Of a stretch of DNA of 64,000 nt, positions 7,803 to 16,315 are shown in pieces; position 1 is the stretch's first letter, and each line of letters starts with the position of its first letter. This DNA comes from Echinicola arenosa (lineage in GTDB: Bacteria > Bacteroidota > Bacteroidia > Cytophagales > Cyclobacteriaceae). The position numbers and the translations under genes are program-made. Under the pieces are notes generated by a model that was not told where the DNA came from, searched no databases, and saw only the letters and a list, made by a program, of their open reading frames with translations. Location: positions 1 to 64,000 of the forward strand of contig NZ_JACYTQ010000002.1 in the NCBI RefSeq assembly GCF_014841125.1, given 5' to 3'.

Positions 7803-8972
7803 ATGAACTGGAAAACATTAAGTCCATATCTTATTGGAATTTTTTCGTTTGGAATAATTTTAATGTTTATTCCATACCTCTTAACATTACCTACAATTAC
7901 CGGTTTGGAGTTTTCGGATTCAGGAGCAATTGGAGATACCATTGGAGGAACAACTGCCCCTTTTATAGGTTTCCTTGGAGTTTTTTTTACCTTTTTAGCT
8001 TTTTACATACAATATGAGGCTAATGAGCAAACTAGGAAGGATATAAAACTAGAGCGCTTTGAAAATAAATTCTACGAAATGGTCCGCTTACATAGAGAGA
8101 ATGTGCAGGAAATTAAAATATCAGGGAAGCATTCTGGCAGGAAAGCCTTTGTCAAAATGTACCAAGAATTTAACGTTATTTATAAGGTCTGTAATGCTAT
8201 AATAAATAAATATAAAATCAAGAATATTTCAATTAATGATCAAACTAAACTTGCCTACACCATTTTTTTCTTCGGGGTTGGGGAAATCTCAAATAGAGGA
8301 CTTAATTATTACTTAGGTGAATTTGAGGAAAAAATTATTTCATCAATCATAAAAGAATTGCAAAAATGTCAAAAAAAATATTCTTCCAAAAAGAATAATG
8401 AATGGCAAAAGTTTAACCTTAAGATTGGAAAAGAAAAAATTAAGTTTGAAATGGACTTTTTTCCATTTGACGGACATGTTTCAAAATTGGGGCATTATTT
8501 CAGACATATATATCAAACCATCAAATTACCTGTTGTAGATTCAGGTTTTAAGGACAAAAATAAGGAAGTTGAATATTCAAAAAGGTATTCATATGTAAAG
8601 ACATTACGAGTACAACTTTCCAATCATGAACAAGCCATGATTTATTACAACTCTTTTTTTGACGCTGGTAAAGTCTGGTGGAGTGATGGAACAATTGATT
8701 TAAAGCAAAATATCAATGGGACAGAATCCAATTTAAGTTATTTTCTTGATTATGGTCTAATTAAAAACTTACCACTTAATTTAATTGAAGGAATGGGCCC
8801 AGATCCAGTAAGAGAATTTTTCTTTAAACTAGTGGAGAAAGGTTATAAAATAAATTCAGAGGATAAGCATAATAATCTTCAAAAAAGACTTGCAGATTTA
8901 TTTGAGTGGCACATTAAAAGTGATCGATTTAGCCAACTAGTAGAAGAGAAAAATAAATTAGATAATAAATAA
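7803..8972 (+). CDS. Putative phage abortive infection protein (AbiC-like membrane protein)
   Basis: A 389-residue protein with two N-terminal membrane helices (about 6-29 and 50-72) and a long cytoplasmic part. Right after the second helix comes RFENKFYEMVRLHRENVQEI, the pattern typical of putative AbiC proteins, whose N-terminal region couples membrane helices to an F-x-x-x-(L/M)-x-x-H-x-x-N helix. Later LGHYFRHIYQTIKL and LSNHEQAMIYYNSFF also match that family. AbiC proteins are linked to phage exclusion by host death or growth arrest; the mechanism is not settled. It follows the helicase gene by 85 bases, strand-coherent with the island, so it may be its own unit. The family call is from memory of the motif. 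Confidence 0.65.
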   Translation: MNWKTLSPYLIGIFSFGIILMFIPYLLTLPTITGLEFSDSGAIGDTIGGTTAPFIGFLGVFFTFLAFYIQYEANEQTRKDIKLERFENKFYEMVRLHRENVQEIKISGKHSGRKAFVKMYQEFNVIYKVCNAIINKYKIKNISINDQTKLAYTIFFFGVGEISNRGLNYYLGEFEEKIISSIIKELQKCQKKYSSKKNNEWQKFNLKIGKEKIKFEMDFFPFDGHVSKLGHYFRHIYQTIKLPVVDSGFKDKNKEVEYSKRYSYVKTLRVQLSNHEQAMIYYNSFFDAGKVWWSDGTIDLKQNINGTESNLSYFLDYGLIKNLPLNLIEGMGPDPVREFFFKLVEKGYKINSEDKHNNLQKRLADLFEWHIKSDRFSQLVEEKNKLDNK

Positions 8973-8983
8973 AAAAAATCACT

Positions 8984-9415
8984 ATGCCATTCGAATTAGG
9001 GAATATCAAGCTTCCCGCAGCGATGACAATTATCATCCTTTTGGTTTCTACATTAGGTTCAGGGATATTGATGATTTATGCCTTTAATAGACCTTTGTTT
9101 TTGGAACTTGAAACAGTCAAATTAATATTGTTAGCGACTTCCATCTCTACGCCAGTATGGTTGTTGAATACTTTTCTGATTATGCATTTCGATGTTTTGG
9201 ATGAAGAGAGTGAACAATTAATCTATACCAGTAGCATTTCTGGGAGTTTAATTACGATAGGGATATTTTTTATACCTATCATCTTTCAGTTGTTTTATCC
9301 ATTTCCCTTAAAATGCGCCTTAGCAGGGATAATAGTTCTACAATTACTGATTATTTTCAACTGGTATCGAGATAGAATAAGCAGAATGACTCCTAAAAGT
9401 GATAAAACAGTTTAA
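8984..9415 (+). CDS. Small four-helix membrane protein
   Basis: A 143-residue protein with four hydrophobic segments (about 12-32, 38-60, 77-97, 105-125) and short charged ends. It starts 11 bases after the AbiC-like gene, so it is probably co-transcribed and may be its membrane partner or an immunity-type factor. I see no motif that gives a family. Confidence 0.55.
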   Translation: MPFELGNIKLPAAMTIIILLVSTLGSGILMIYAFNRPLFLELETVKLILLATSISTPVWLLNTFLIMHFDVLDEESEQLIYTSSISGSLITIGIFFIPIIFQLFYPFPLKCALAGIIVLQLLIIFNWYRDRISRMTPKSDKTV

Positions 9416-9450
9416 TTTTATCTTTTCTTTTTTACAAAACACTTTTTGCC

Positions 9451-10173
9451 ATGGATGATAATTTGGAAAGTAAATTTAATGACAAGGCATTTGAAATTTA
9501 TGAAGCGGCAAAAAAATATTGCGGATATAATGCCACTCGTTTCTTGCAAAAAATCAGGAAAGATGGTGGGTTAAAAGCTGCCAAATCATGGCTTGATCCT
9601 AAAGCCATTAATAAACCGCCAACCAAAGGGTTTATTACTTTGGTCAATGAAGGCAGGCTTGATATTTCATTGGAGGCCCTGGTACTCAGGGAGCCCTGGA
9701 GAGAACTGTTTACCCCTGAAGAATTATGCGTTGCTAGTCAAAGGTTGAAGGAATATGGGTATCATAATACTGAACTTATTACGCATTCAAGTGATCAAAA
9801 TATTCCTGAAGAACTGACAGAAAACAGCATATATGCTGAGGGAAGTTCTAAACGTATTCTTGTAAATTCATATGAAAGGAATAGTGGAGCGCGAAAATCA
9901 TGTTTAAAACATCATGGTTACTCTTGTATTGTATGTGAGTTTAATTTTGAAGATAATTACGGTAGTGATTTTAAAGATTTTATCCATGTCCATCATCTTA
10001 GACCAATTGCTAGTATAGGAAAAGAATATCAACTCGATCCTGTAAGAGATTTGATACCAGTTTGTCCTAATTGCCATGCAATAATGCATCGCAGGAACCC
10101 TCCATATACTGTGTATGAAGTTAAAAAAATGATAAAGAGTAAAAAGAAAAAATCATCCAAATCCACCAACTAG
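9451..10173 (+). CDS. HNH endonuclease (McrA-like)
   Basis: A 240-residue protein. The C-terminal 90 residues are an HNH nuclease with a zinc site: CIVC (C159, C162), HVHH (179-182) as the catalytic His pair, and VCPNCH (C205, C208, H209) followed by H213. This is the layout of restriction HNH enzymes such as McrA and of type IIS-like standalone nucleases. The N-terminal 110 residues form a helical region without a known fold; it may bind the DNA modification or sequence that is cut. The gene starts with ATG 35 bases after the small membrane protein and ends 3 bases before the next nuclease. Nuclease identity is firm; the target is unknown. Confidence 0.85.
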   Translation: MDDNLESKFNDKAFEIYEAAKKYCGYNATRFLQKIRKDGGLKAAKSWLDPKAINKPPTKGFITLVNEGRLDISLEALVLREPWRELFTPEELCVASQRLKEYGYHNTELITHSSDQNIPEELTENSIYAEGSSKRILVNSYERNSGARKSCLKHHGYSCIVCEFNFEDNYGSDFKDFIHVHHLRPIASIGKEYQLDPVRDLIPVCPNCHAIMHRRNPPYTVYEVKKMIKSKKKKSSKSTN

Positions 10174-10176
10174 ACA

Positions 10177-11154
10177 GTGAAAAACGATTTGATTGACAAG
10201 TTTGAAATTGAGAAATCCTGTGAATATCGAGAAGAAGTCTATCGGGTAAGGGATAATGGTGCCATTTGTAGACTTCAAAAATCTGGTAAAAGAAAAAGAC
10301 CTCTGGACGAAAAATGGACTTTTGGAAAGGTCGATAAACAAAAAGGTTATATGTATCATTCATCTGAAACGGTGCATAGAATTGTGGCGACCGCTTTCAA
10401 TGGAGTTCAACCATCAGAATCTCACGTAATAGATCATATTGATACCAATAAGCGAAACAATAGACCAGAAAACTTGAGATGGATAACAAGGCTAGAAAAT
10501 ATACTACTAAACCCTATCACCTTGTCCAGAATAATTTTCAACTATGGCAGTATTGAGAATTTTCTTTCCAATCCCAATAAGCCTCTTAATGGTAATCTTG
10601 ACCAAAATTTCTCTTGGATGAGGACAGTCACCAAAGAAGAAGCAGAGAACGCAAAAAACAATTTACTGAACTGGGCAAAAGAAGGGAAAGTTTCAAAAAG
10701 TGGCCAATTAGGTGAATGGGTATATCAGAAGATAAATCCGAAAAATGATTTATCAAATGTGGAAGAACTTATAATTACATCAAAAACACCCAATGCTCAG
10801 CAAAAAAACTGGAAAACGCCAAATGAATTCCCTAACTGTCCTGCTTCAATCAATGAGAATGGATTACTAGATTATGCGCAAAGATTGGCAAAGGGAAGTG
10901 TATTTTCTAAAAATAAATATGGAGAATCGATAGTTGACTCGGCAGAAATCAATAATACTAACAACGAGCTTTTTGTTTTAACAAATGGCACTGGCATAAA
11001 ACCCTATGCACTGGCAAAGGTATATATCGTTGGGAATAATTTTATCCATGAAAGTATCGGCACCTTCTTTGAATTAATTGGAGCTCAAAAGCAGTTTAAT
11101 CTAGCACTTGGAAGAGAATGGGATGGAGAAGATTCTATTGATGATTATTCGTGA
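10177..11154 (+). CDS. HNH endonuclease, NUMOD4/HNH_3-like
   Basis: A 325-residue protein starting at GTG (10177), three bases after the previous stop; no ATG lies near the expected N-terminus. Residues 18-60 form a domain that precedes HNH in homing-type enzymes (EEVYRVRDNGAICRL). The nuclease core is VHRIVATAF (66-74), DHID (86-89) and NKRNNRPENLRWIT (91-104), i.e. H, N and N of the HNH_3 type. The remaining about 200 residues contain a small basic domain (about 145-190) and a C-terminal region not recognised. Tandem arrangement with the preceding HNH gene suggests a joint operon. Phage homing endonuclease origin is possible. Confidence 0.75.
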   Translation: MKNDLIDKFEIEKSCEYREEVYRVRDNGAICRLQKSGKRKRPLDEKWTFGKVDKQKGYMYHSSETVHRIVATAFNGVQPSESHVIDHIDTNKRNNRPENLRWITRLENILLNPITLSRIIFNYGSIENFLSNPNKPLNGNLDQNFSWMRTVTKEEAENAKNNLLNWAKEGKVSKSGQLGEWVYQKINPKNDLSNVEELIITSKTPNAQQKNWKTPNEFPNCPASINENGLLDYAQRLAKGSVFSKNKYGESIVDSAEINNTNNELFVLTNGTGIKPYALAKVYIVGNNFIHESIGTFFELIGAQKQFNLALGREWDGEDSIDDYS

Positions 11155-11214
11155 TTTTAAATTGAAGCAATTTATAATAGATTTAATGGGTTTAGTCTAA
11201 TTGAACACCTCTCC

Positions 11215-11271
11215 CCTACTGGGTGAATTATTCCGATCTCCTTAATATCCTGGGAATTTATTATTTCTGTA
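11215..11271. repeat. Dispersed intergenic repeat, degenerate copy 2
   Basis: Carries CTACTGGGTGAATTATTCCG and AATATCCTGGGAATTTATTA, related to the copies at 3733 and 11899, but the palindrome has lost its TGT loop. It lies directly behind the HNH pair. Confidence 0.5.
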
Positions 11272-11333
11272 AAGAATAACTCTATCCTTGGAGGTCCAAC
11301 TTATAACGAGTGGCAGAACTTAAATGACATAGC

Positions 11334-11882
11334 ATGACTCAGGAAGTAAAAATACCTTATAGCAAGTTGAAAATTGTTCTAGTTTTTGTCGGTTCACTTT
11401 GCTTCGTTGCCATAGGAGTTATGACTTTGCTTGATGAAAAAGGACTAACCTCGTTAATGTTTAGTAGTGAAACCATGAATAAAACAATCGGGGTTCTGTC
11501 AATTCTTTTCTTTGGAACTATTGCCGTGATAGTTCCGTGGAAATTACTTTCAAAAAATTCGGGTATAGAAATCAATGAAATCGGAATAATTGACCATTCC
11601 AACTTATCAAGTATTGGACTGATTGAGTGGGAAGATATCAAAGAAATTCAGACGCATTCATTTAAAAAAACAAGTTGGCTGTTGATCTACACTTTCCAAC
11701 CACAGAAGTATGTAAACAAGGCTGAAAATGGATTTAAAAGGTGGCTATTGAAATCTAACCTAAGAACTTACAAAACCCCTTTATCCATTACCTCAACCAT
11801 TTTAAGTGTAAAGTTTAAAGAATTGGAAAAGATAGTGATGGATGCCTTTGAAGAGAAAAAAGCATCACAAATGATTAAATAA
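11334..11882 (+). CDS. STM3941-like small membrane protein
   Basis: A 182-residue protein with two membrane helices (about 12-33 and 49-72) followed by a soluble PH-like region with the motif GIIDHSNLSSIGLIEWEDI, characteristic of STM3941-family proteins (SG or SN turn, then I-x-W-x-D-I). The function of the family is not known. It is a single gene between two repeat copies, so it looks like an independent insertion in the accessory region. Family call by motif recognition. Confidence 0.6.
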   Translation: MTQEVKIPYSKLKIVLVFVGSLCFVAIGVMTLLDEKGLTSLMFSSETMNKTIGVLSILFFGTIAVIVPWKLLSKNSGIEINEIGIIDHSNLSSIGLIEWEDIKEIQTHSFKKTSWLLIYTFQPQKYVNKAENGFKRWLLKSNLRTYKTPLSITSTILSVKFKELEKIVMDAFEEKKASQMIK

Positions 11883-11898
11883 AGGGGAGTCTCATCCC

Positions 11899-11953
11899 CC
11901 CGACTAGGTGAAGTGTGCCACTCCCCCCTACTATCCTTGGAATTTGTAATTCC
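11899..11953. repeat. Dispersed intergenic repeat, copy 3
   Basis: CCGACTAGGTGAAGTGTGCC, a C-rich linker, then ATCCTTGGAATTTGTAATTC. It starts 17 bases behind the STM3941-like gene, so the repeat is close to the 3' end of an accessory gene, as copy 1 is. Confidence 0.7.
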
Positions 11954-12480
11954 ATAAAGTGCATAATATTTTTAGATTTGAATGATACATATCAATATTC
12001 AAGAAGATATTGAGGTGTGAGTGCAGTCAGAACATGGCGTGGGCAACAACATAGCCGGTATACTTACTTTTTGTCTTAGACACAAAAAGTAACAAAAAAG
12101 TCAAGCCAGAAATAAAGCTTCTGACCGCAAGCCCACCGCTGGCCCGCATTTCTGGCAGCCTTCTGCACTTACTTAAATTATTCTCGAGACGAGTATTCCT
12201 TATCAACAGGCGAAGCATGCCATCTACACCTAGAGGTGAGATATCCGTGGTGGGAATATTACTCTTGGCTAATATCTTAGAAATCCTGGCTTTATTGGTG
12301 AAGGGCTTGATGGACAATAAACTAAATTGCGAGTGTTTTTCAGGCTTGGGGAATTTGTGTTGCTTTATTGCTTCGGTAATTTAATAAGCATAAAACCAAG
12401 CTAAAACCATTACCTTATTAAGGTAAGCCTAAATGAAATAGTTAGTTGCCTTTAGTAAAAATACAGGATATTGAAGATTA
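11954..12480. other. Gene-free stretch with hairpins and a repeat-like block
   Basis: Contains the perfect hairpin ACTTTTTGT (12066-12074) with ACAAAAAGT (12082-12090) and an inverted repeat GCCAGAAAT (12105-12113) with ATTTCTGGC (12148-12156). A block at about 12185-12280 (CAACAGGCGAAGCATGCCAT) resembles the dispersed repeat. A minus-strand frame at 12027-12317 is open but falls wholly in these repeats; I do not call it a gene. Confidence 0.5.
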
Positions 12481-12486
12481 GTGTAT

Positions 12487-12852
12487 ATGATAGTAATTAG
12501 CAAAATACTAATAGCCATAGTTGCCATTGAGCATTTATATATTTTATATATTGAAATGTTTGCATGGGAAACTAAAGGAAAAGCTACTTTTAAATCCATT
12601 CCATCAGAGTTATTTAAACCAACCAGAATATTAGCTGCCAATCAAGGCCTTTATAATGGTTTTTTATCAGCTGGATTAATTTGGGCATTGCTTATTGAAA
12701 ATACATTCTGGGCAAAAAATGTTGCTTTATTTTTTCTTGCCTGTGTAATTATCGCCGCAATTTATGGCGCCGCCACTGCTAGTAAAAGTATATTTTTAAA
12801 GCAAGGTCTGCCTGCCATTATTGCCATGATTTTTGTTTTATTATTTCAATAA
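12487..12852 (+). CDS. DUF1304 family membrane protein
   Basis: A 121-residue protein with four membrane helices. DUF1304 features are clear: an early helix with AIEHLYILYIEMFAW, then F-K-P-T-R-ILAANQGLYNGFLSAGL, and a third helix with GAATASKSIFLKQGLPAI. The family has unknown function. The reading frame is open to a GTG at 12481; ATG at 12487 fits the usual start of the family better. It stands alone between repeat blocks. Confidence 0.85.
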   Translation: MIVISKILIAIVAIEHLYILYIEMFAWETKGKATFKSIPSELFKPTRILAANQGLYNGFLSAGLIWALLIENTFWAKNVALFFLACVIIAAIYGAATASKSIFLKQGLPAIIAMIFVLLFQ

Positions 12853-12910
12853 ATGATCTAAATAAACCATTTACATGAAGGTAAGGTATCCCTAATGCAT
12901 CCCCTAGATA

Positions 12911-12950
12911 TGGAAAAGAGAGAGGTAGAGGGAAGTCGGAAGTATGGGGT
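12911..12950. repeat. Purine-rich intergenic tract 1
   Basis: A G/A-rich run with the phrase GGAAGTCGGAAGTATGG. Similar GGAAGTnnGAAGT phrases recur at 18067-18110, 25401-25450, 25649-25710 and 33108-33170, always outside genes. Confidence 0.45.
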
Positions 12951-13105
12951 TTGAGGTTTATGTACAGCAAGTGGTTCATTTCTTCATCTATAGGTGAGAT
13001 AGCTTCTCTGCCTGTCTGATGCCTAGCAGCCACAGGGGATTATGATAGCATGCTTATTAAAAGGATTGGGACTGGATAAACTGGTTCCCATAAAATTGGG
13101 GTTAA

Positions 13106-13999
13106 CTACTCCAAATTACTTTTAAAAGGATCATAGGACATCCAGTCTACCTCCATTTCGTAAGGTTGCAAGGGTTTTTCAATTGAAAGGGGATTCGTTT
13201 CAACTGGCCAATCATCAGTATGCCAAAAATTAATTCGGTAATGCGTTCGGTGTTGTGGTATGCCCTTTTTGGATCCTTTGTAATCCCACAATATTACCTT
13301 TTCACCACTGTCAGGATGAATCATCCACCATCTGATTCGATCCTCAAACCAATCAAAACCGTAGGTATAAAATGTAGATGAAGCGTCATAATCCGGTATA
13401 GCCATAATGGTCTCAGGCTGGTTTTGTTTACCTATTAATGCTATACGTTTACCTGCATGACCTTTTCTAAAGGTCGTTTCATAGATTATTCCTTTGGCAA
13501 GATTGATGGTTCTGCCAATTCGTAACAACTCACCGGATTGCCCACCAGTCCAGGTACCAATATAAACAACAGTAGGGTCAGCAGGGAGCCATTCAAAGTC
13601 AATTTCACTTAGTCCGGCCAAACTATCATCATGATAAGTAAAATAGCCTACTACTGCTCCGACATTCGGCTGAATATCTCTCACATTTGGAACTTTCAAC
13701 CGCGCTGAATAGGTGCCAAAATGCGTAAAATTTTTTGAGATAATCTCAGGTCCGCGTCCAGCACCTGCCTTATCCTCCGGATCTATTTTAAAGGAAAGAA
13801 TTTTAGTACCCGGCTCAGATGGAGAATTCACGCCTACTTCGTATTTAAAACTGGCTTTGTTACCGGTAGAACCATACCTAAAATAATTTAAATCAGCATC
13901 CTCAAAATTCTCAACAAATGAACGATGGTTATTATCAGCTTGAGCAACTACACCTAAGGGGATGAAAAATAATATTGCCCATAAAATGTATTGATCCAT
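13106..13999 (-). CDS. Glycoside hydrolase family 16 protein
   Basis: A 297-residue secreted protein. A signal peptide ends near VVAQA (residue 21). The body is a jelly-roll with the GH16 catalytic motif EIDFE (E132 nucleophile, D134, E136 acid/base), the ExDxE form without a bulge. Aromatic strands later on (DWFEDRIRWWMIHPDSG, RINFWHTDDWP) match the substrate cleft of the family. Such enzymes cut beta-1,3/1,4-glucans or related polysaccharides. No sugar-uptake genes adjoin it, so the substrate cannot be told. Single gene, minus strand. Confidence 0.85.
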   Translation of the reverse strand: MDQYILWAILFFIPLGVVAQADNNHRSFVENFEDADLNYFRYGSTGNKASFKYEVGVNSPSEPGTKILSFKIDPEDKAGAGRGPEIISKNFTHFGTYSARLKVPNVRDIQPNVGAVVGYFTYHDDSLAGLSEIDFEWLPADPTVVYIGTWTGGQSGELLRIGRTINLAKGIIYETTFRKGHAGKRIALIGKQNQPETIMAIPDYDASSTFYTYGFDWFEDRIRWWMIHPDSGEKVILWDYKGSKKGIPQHRTHYRINFWHTDDWPVETNPLSIEKPLQPYEMEVDWMSYDPFKSNLE

Positions 14000-14503
14000 A
14001 GTTGTAGCTGGTTGATTTCAGTAATCAATATACAAAAAGAAAAACAGGTTTGTTAAGCCCACTACGGCGAATAATGCTTGCTGTCATTATTTATGCAAAA
14101 AGGACCAAAAGGAGGATTTGCATGTATTATACCCGGGCATTAAGCTATGGATTAACTATTTTTCACCCTTTAAGTAACCCTCAGCGTCAACAGGTCGTAT
14201 CTCCCAACTTAACTGGGAATTTGTATTCCCTTATGAGCTTTTTGATACTATATGGAGACAAAAGATATGAAGGTGTAGATCCAATCTACTCCAAGAGGTG
14301 AAAACCTGAGGAGGGAAGAGCAGTTTGAAACATAAAGATTGCCAAGGATATTGGATCCATTGCAGGATAAGCCTTGTCTGTCTAATTTTAACCCGGACAA
14401 AGAAAGGGAAGCCTTCAAGTTTCAAAATGCCATAGGCCACAAATTACCATTAGTGAGTTTCATATTGTAAAATAGCATCTTCCTGTTACAATAATGTTAA
14501 ATT
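14000..14503. other. Gene-free stretch with degenerate repeats
   Basis: Holds a degenerate copy of the dispersed repeat (about 14181-14230, ending AACTGGGAATTTGTATTCCC) and a hairpin-like box GGTGTAGAT-CCA-ATCTACTCC (14272-14292). The same box occurs perfectly at 33198-33218. Open frames on both strands here lack motifs and overlap the repeats. Confidence 0.5.
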
Positions 14504-14845
14504 TTAATATTGAAAACCCTCAATAGATTTTTCAAAAAGAATTCCTCCCTTAAACATGCTTTTAAGTATTGGATGAATTTCTTTTCCTAATTCTGTTAAA
14601 CTATATTCTACTCGTGGTGGGACTTCGGGGAAAACGGTTCGAACTATTAAACCATCAGATTCCAATTCTTTAAGCTGTTTGGTAAGCATACGTTCACTAA
14701 TATCAGTTAGCAGTTTTACCAATTCATTATAGCGTTTATCTCCTTGAAAAAGGTGTAAGATAATAGTTCCTTTCCGTTTACCTTTAACAGTATTGATAAA
14801 CGTATCAATCGGACAATAACTTTTTTTCATTTTTTTTCTATTCAT
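14504..14845 (-). CDS. HxlR-family transcriptional regulator
   Basis: A 113-residue winged-helix DNA-binding protein. HxlR hallmarks are present: the N-terminal Cys of CPIDTFINTVKGK (C11), then HLFQGDKRYNELVKLL, ISERMLTKQLKELESDGLI and RVEYSLTELGKEI. In several relatives the conserved Cys senses electrophiles or oxidants. It is divergent from a YhdH-type oxidoreductase with 117 bases between starts, so it probably controls that gene in response to reactive carbonyl or quinone stress (inferred). Confidence 0.88.
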   Translation of the reverse strand: MNRKKMKKSYCPIDTFINTVKGKRKGTIILHLFQGDKRYNELVKLLTDISERMLTKQLKELESDGLIVRTVFPEVPPRVEYSLTELGKEIHPILKSMFKGGILFEKSIEGFQY

Positions 14846-14879
14846 GCCTTGAAATAACTAAAAACGGAAATAAATGTTC

Positions 14880-14889
14880 GTATGCATAC
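14880..14889. promoter_or_regulatory. Palindrome between divergent HxlR and oxidoreductase genes, operator candidate
   Basis: GTATGCATAC is a perfect 10-base palindrome in the divergent intergenic region, at a place where a regulator could cover both promoters. HxlR dimers bind such short palindromes. The role is inferred. Confidence 0.4.
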
Positions 14890-14962
14890 TATTTGTAAGT
14901 TATTGGTATTCAAATGTTTTTCACTGTTATTTGCATAAGACTTAATAAAATAACAGACAGTT

Positions 14963-15964
14963 ATGAACCAAAGTAAAACTACATTTAAAGCGTTCAGAGT
15001 TGAAGAGAATGATCATAAATATACTAGTTCTATTAAAGAAATGGAATTTAGTAAATTAAACAAGCATGAGATTTTAGTAAAAGTTTATTATAGCTCACTG
15101 AATTATAAAGATGCATTGTCAGCGTCAGGTAATAAAGCCGTAACAAGAAATTACCCTCATACACCAGGTATTGATGCAGTCGGAATAATTGAAAAATCGA
15201 ATAGCGATAATTTTAATTCTGGAGATAAGGTAATTGTTACAAGTTATGATTTAGGAATGAATACTGATGGCGGATTTGCAGAGTACATTCAGGTTCCTTC
15301 TGATTGGGCTGTAAAATTGCCTAAAAAGTTGACCATGAAAGAAGCAATGATATACGGAACTGCGGGATTGACAACCGGTATGTCAGTTTTAAGGCTTACT
15401 AGTTTGATAAAACCAGAAGATGGAAAGATAGCTGTTTCAGGAGCCACAGGCGGTGTTGGAGCATTAAGTGTTGCCATATTAAGTAAGTTGGGGTATTCTG
15501 TTGTTGCAATTACCGGCAAAGAGGAAGAGCGGGAATACCTCTTAACCTTAGGTGCAAAAGAGGTGATATTACGTAATGAGATTGAAAATTTTGATAAAAA
15601 ACCCTTGTTAAAACCCTTATTTGCAGGAGCAATTGACACAGTTGGAGGGGTAATTCTTGAAAATATAATTAAATCAACAAGTTCAATGGGAGTTGTAACT
15701 TGCTGTGGTAATGTTGCATCTCCGAAAATTGATTTAACAGTTTTTCCATTTATCCTGAGAGGTGTAACACTTATTGGTATAGATTCACAAAATTATCCTA
15801 TGAAATACAGAGCTACAGTGTGGAATAAATTGGCACAAGAATGGAAGCCAGAACAATTAGACTATACTTGTAATGAAATTAAACTTGAGAATTTGAAACA
15901 AAAAATTGAGTTAATGTTGAAGGGTAAATTAAAAGGAAGAACTGTTTTGACTTTGACGGAATAA
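14963..15964 (+). CDS. YhdH/YhfP-type quinone oxidoreductase (zinc-free MDR family)
   Basis: A 333-residue NADPH-dependent medium-chain reductase. Early motifs SSLNYKDALSASGN and PGIDAVGIIEKS are those of the YhdH/YhfP group (acrylyl-CoA reductase-like). The Rossmann motif is VSGATGGVGALSVAIL (about 158-173). Zinc-ligand Cys residues of alcohol dehydrogenases are absent. The product should reduce activated double bonds or quinones in the cytosol. It is transcribed away from the HxlR gene that likely regulates it. Confidence 0.9.
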   Translation: MNQSKTTFKAFRVEENDHKYTSSIKEMEFSKLNKHEILVKVYYSSLNYKDALSASGNKAVTRNYPHTPGIDAVGIIEKSNSDNFNSGDKVIVTSYDLGMNTDGGFAEYIQVPSDWAVKLPKKLTMKEAMIYGTAGLTTGMSVLRLTSLIKPEDGKIAVSGATGGVGALSVAILSKLGYSVVAITGKEEEREYLLTLGAKEVILRNEIENFDKKPLLKPLFAGAIDTVGGVILENIIKSTSSMGVVTCCGNVASPKIDLTVFPFILRGVTLIGIDSQNYPMKYRATVWNKLAQEWKPEQLDYTCNEIKLENLKQKIELMLKGKLKGRTVLTLTE

Positions 15965-16105
15965 ATCCGCTCCAAAACAATTAATATACGTAATACGGGG
16001 CGATTTTGTAAATTCAAACTTTAAAGCGTTTAATGAATATTATAGCTATTAAATGGTGATGTGGTTTGAAATCCCAAACTACGAATATTTGCATTATTCT
16101 GATGT

Positions 16106-16160
16106 CCTCGACTGGGTGGAGTATGCCACTGCACCCTCCTATCCTGGGAATCTGTAATTC
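16106..16160. repeat. Dispersed intergenic repeat, copy 4
   Basis: CCTCGACTGGGTGGAGTATG followed by CCACTGCACCC and TATCCTGGGAATCTGTAATT. The copy is 140 bases behind the oxidoreductase gene; the stem has one mismatch. Confidence 0.65.
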
Positions 16161-16187
16161 AAGTAGCAAAAACATTATCCATGAAGA

Positions 16188-16210
16188 CCTCGTCTAAGCC
16201 GAGGCTTTTT
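16188..16210 (+). terminator. Possible weak terminator
   Basis: CCTCG (16188-16192) pairs with CGAGG (16200-16204), followed by CTTTTTTG. The stem has only five pairs. It could end the oxidoreductase transcript. Confidence 0.35.
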
Positions 16211-16315
16211 TGTTTTTGGGGGGGATGGTAAAAATACACTAGGTTGGTATTGTGCAGGCTTGTAGTTATCATTAGGTTTAAGGAATTTTTATCATCAATT
16301 TTTAACAAGAATCAA

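Noticed and set aside
12027-12317. Minus-strand 96-residue frame
   Set aside because: It lies entirely in repeated hairpin sequence between repeat copies and has no domain; more likely a frame open by chance.
14050-14301. Plus-strand 83-residue frame
   Set aside because: Overlaps a degenerate repeat copy and a hairpin; no recognisable protein feature.
16244-16315. Upstream extension of the PH-domain gene
   Set aside because: The added residues do not belong to the domain; ATG 16316 is the family start.
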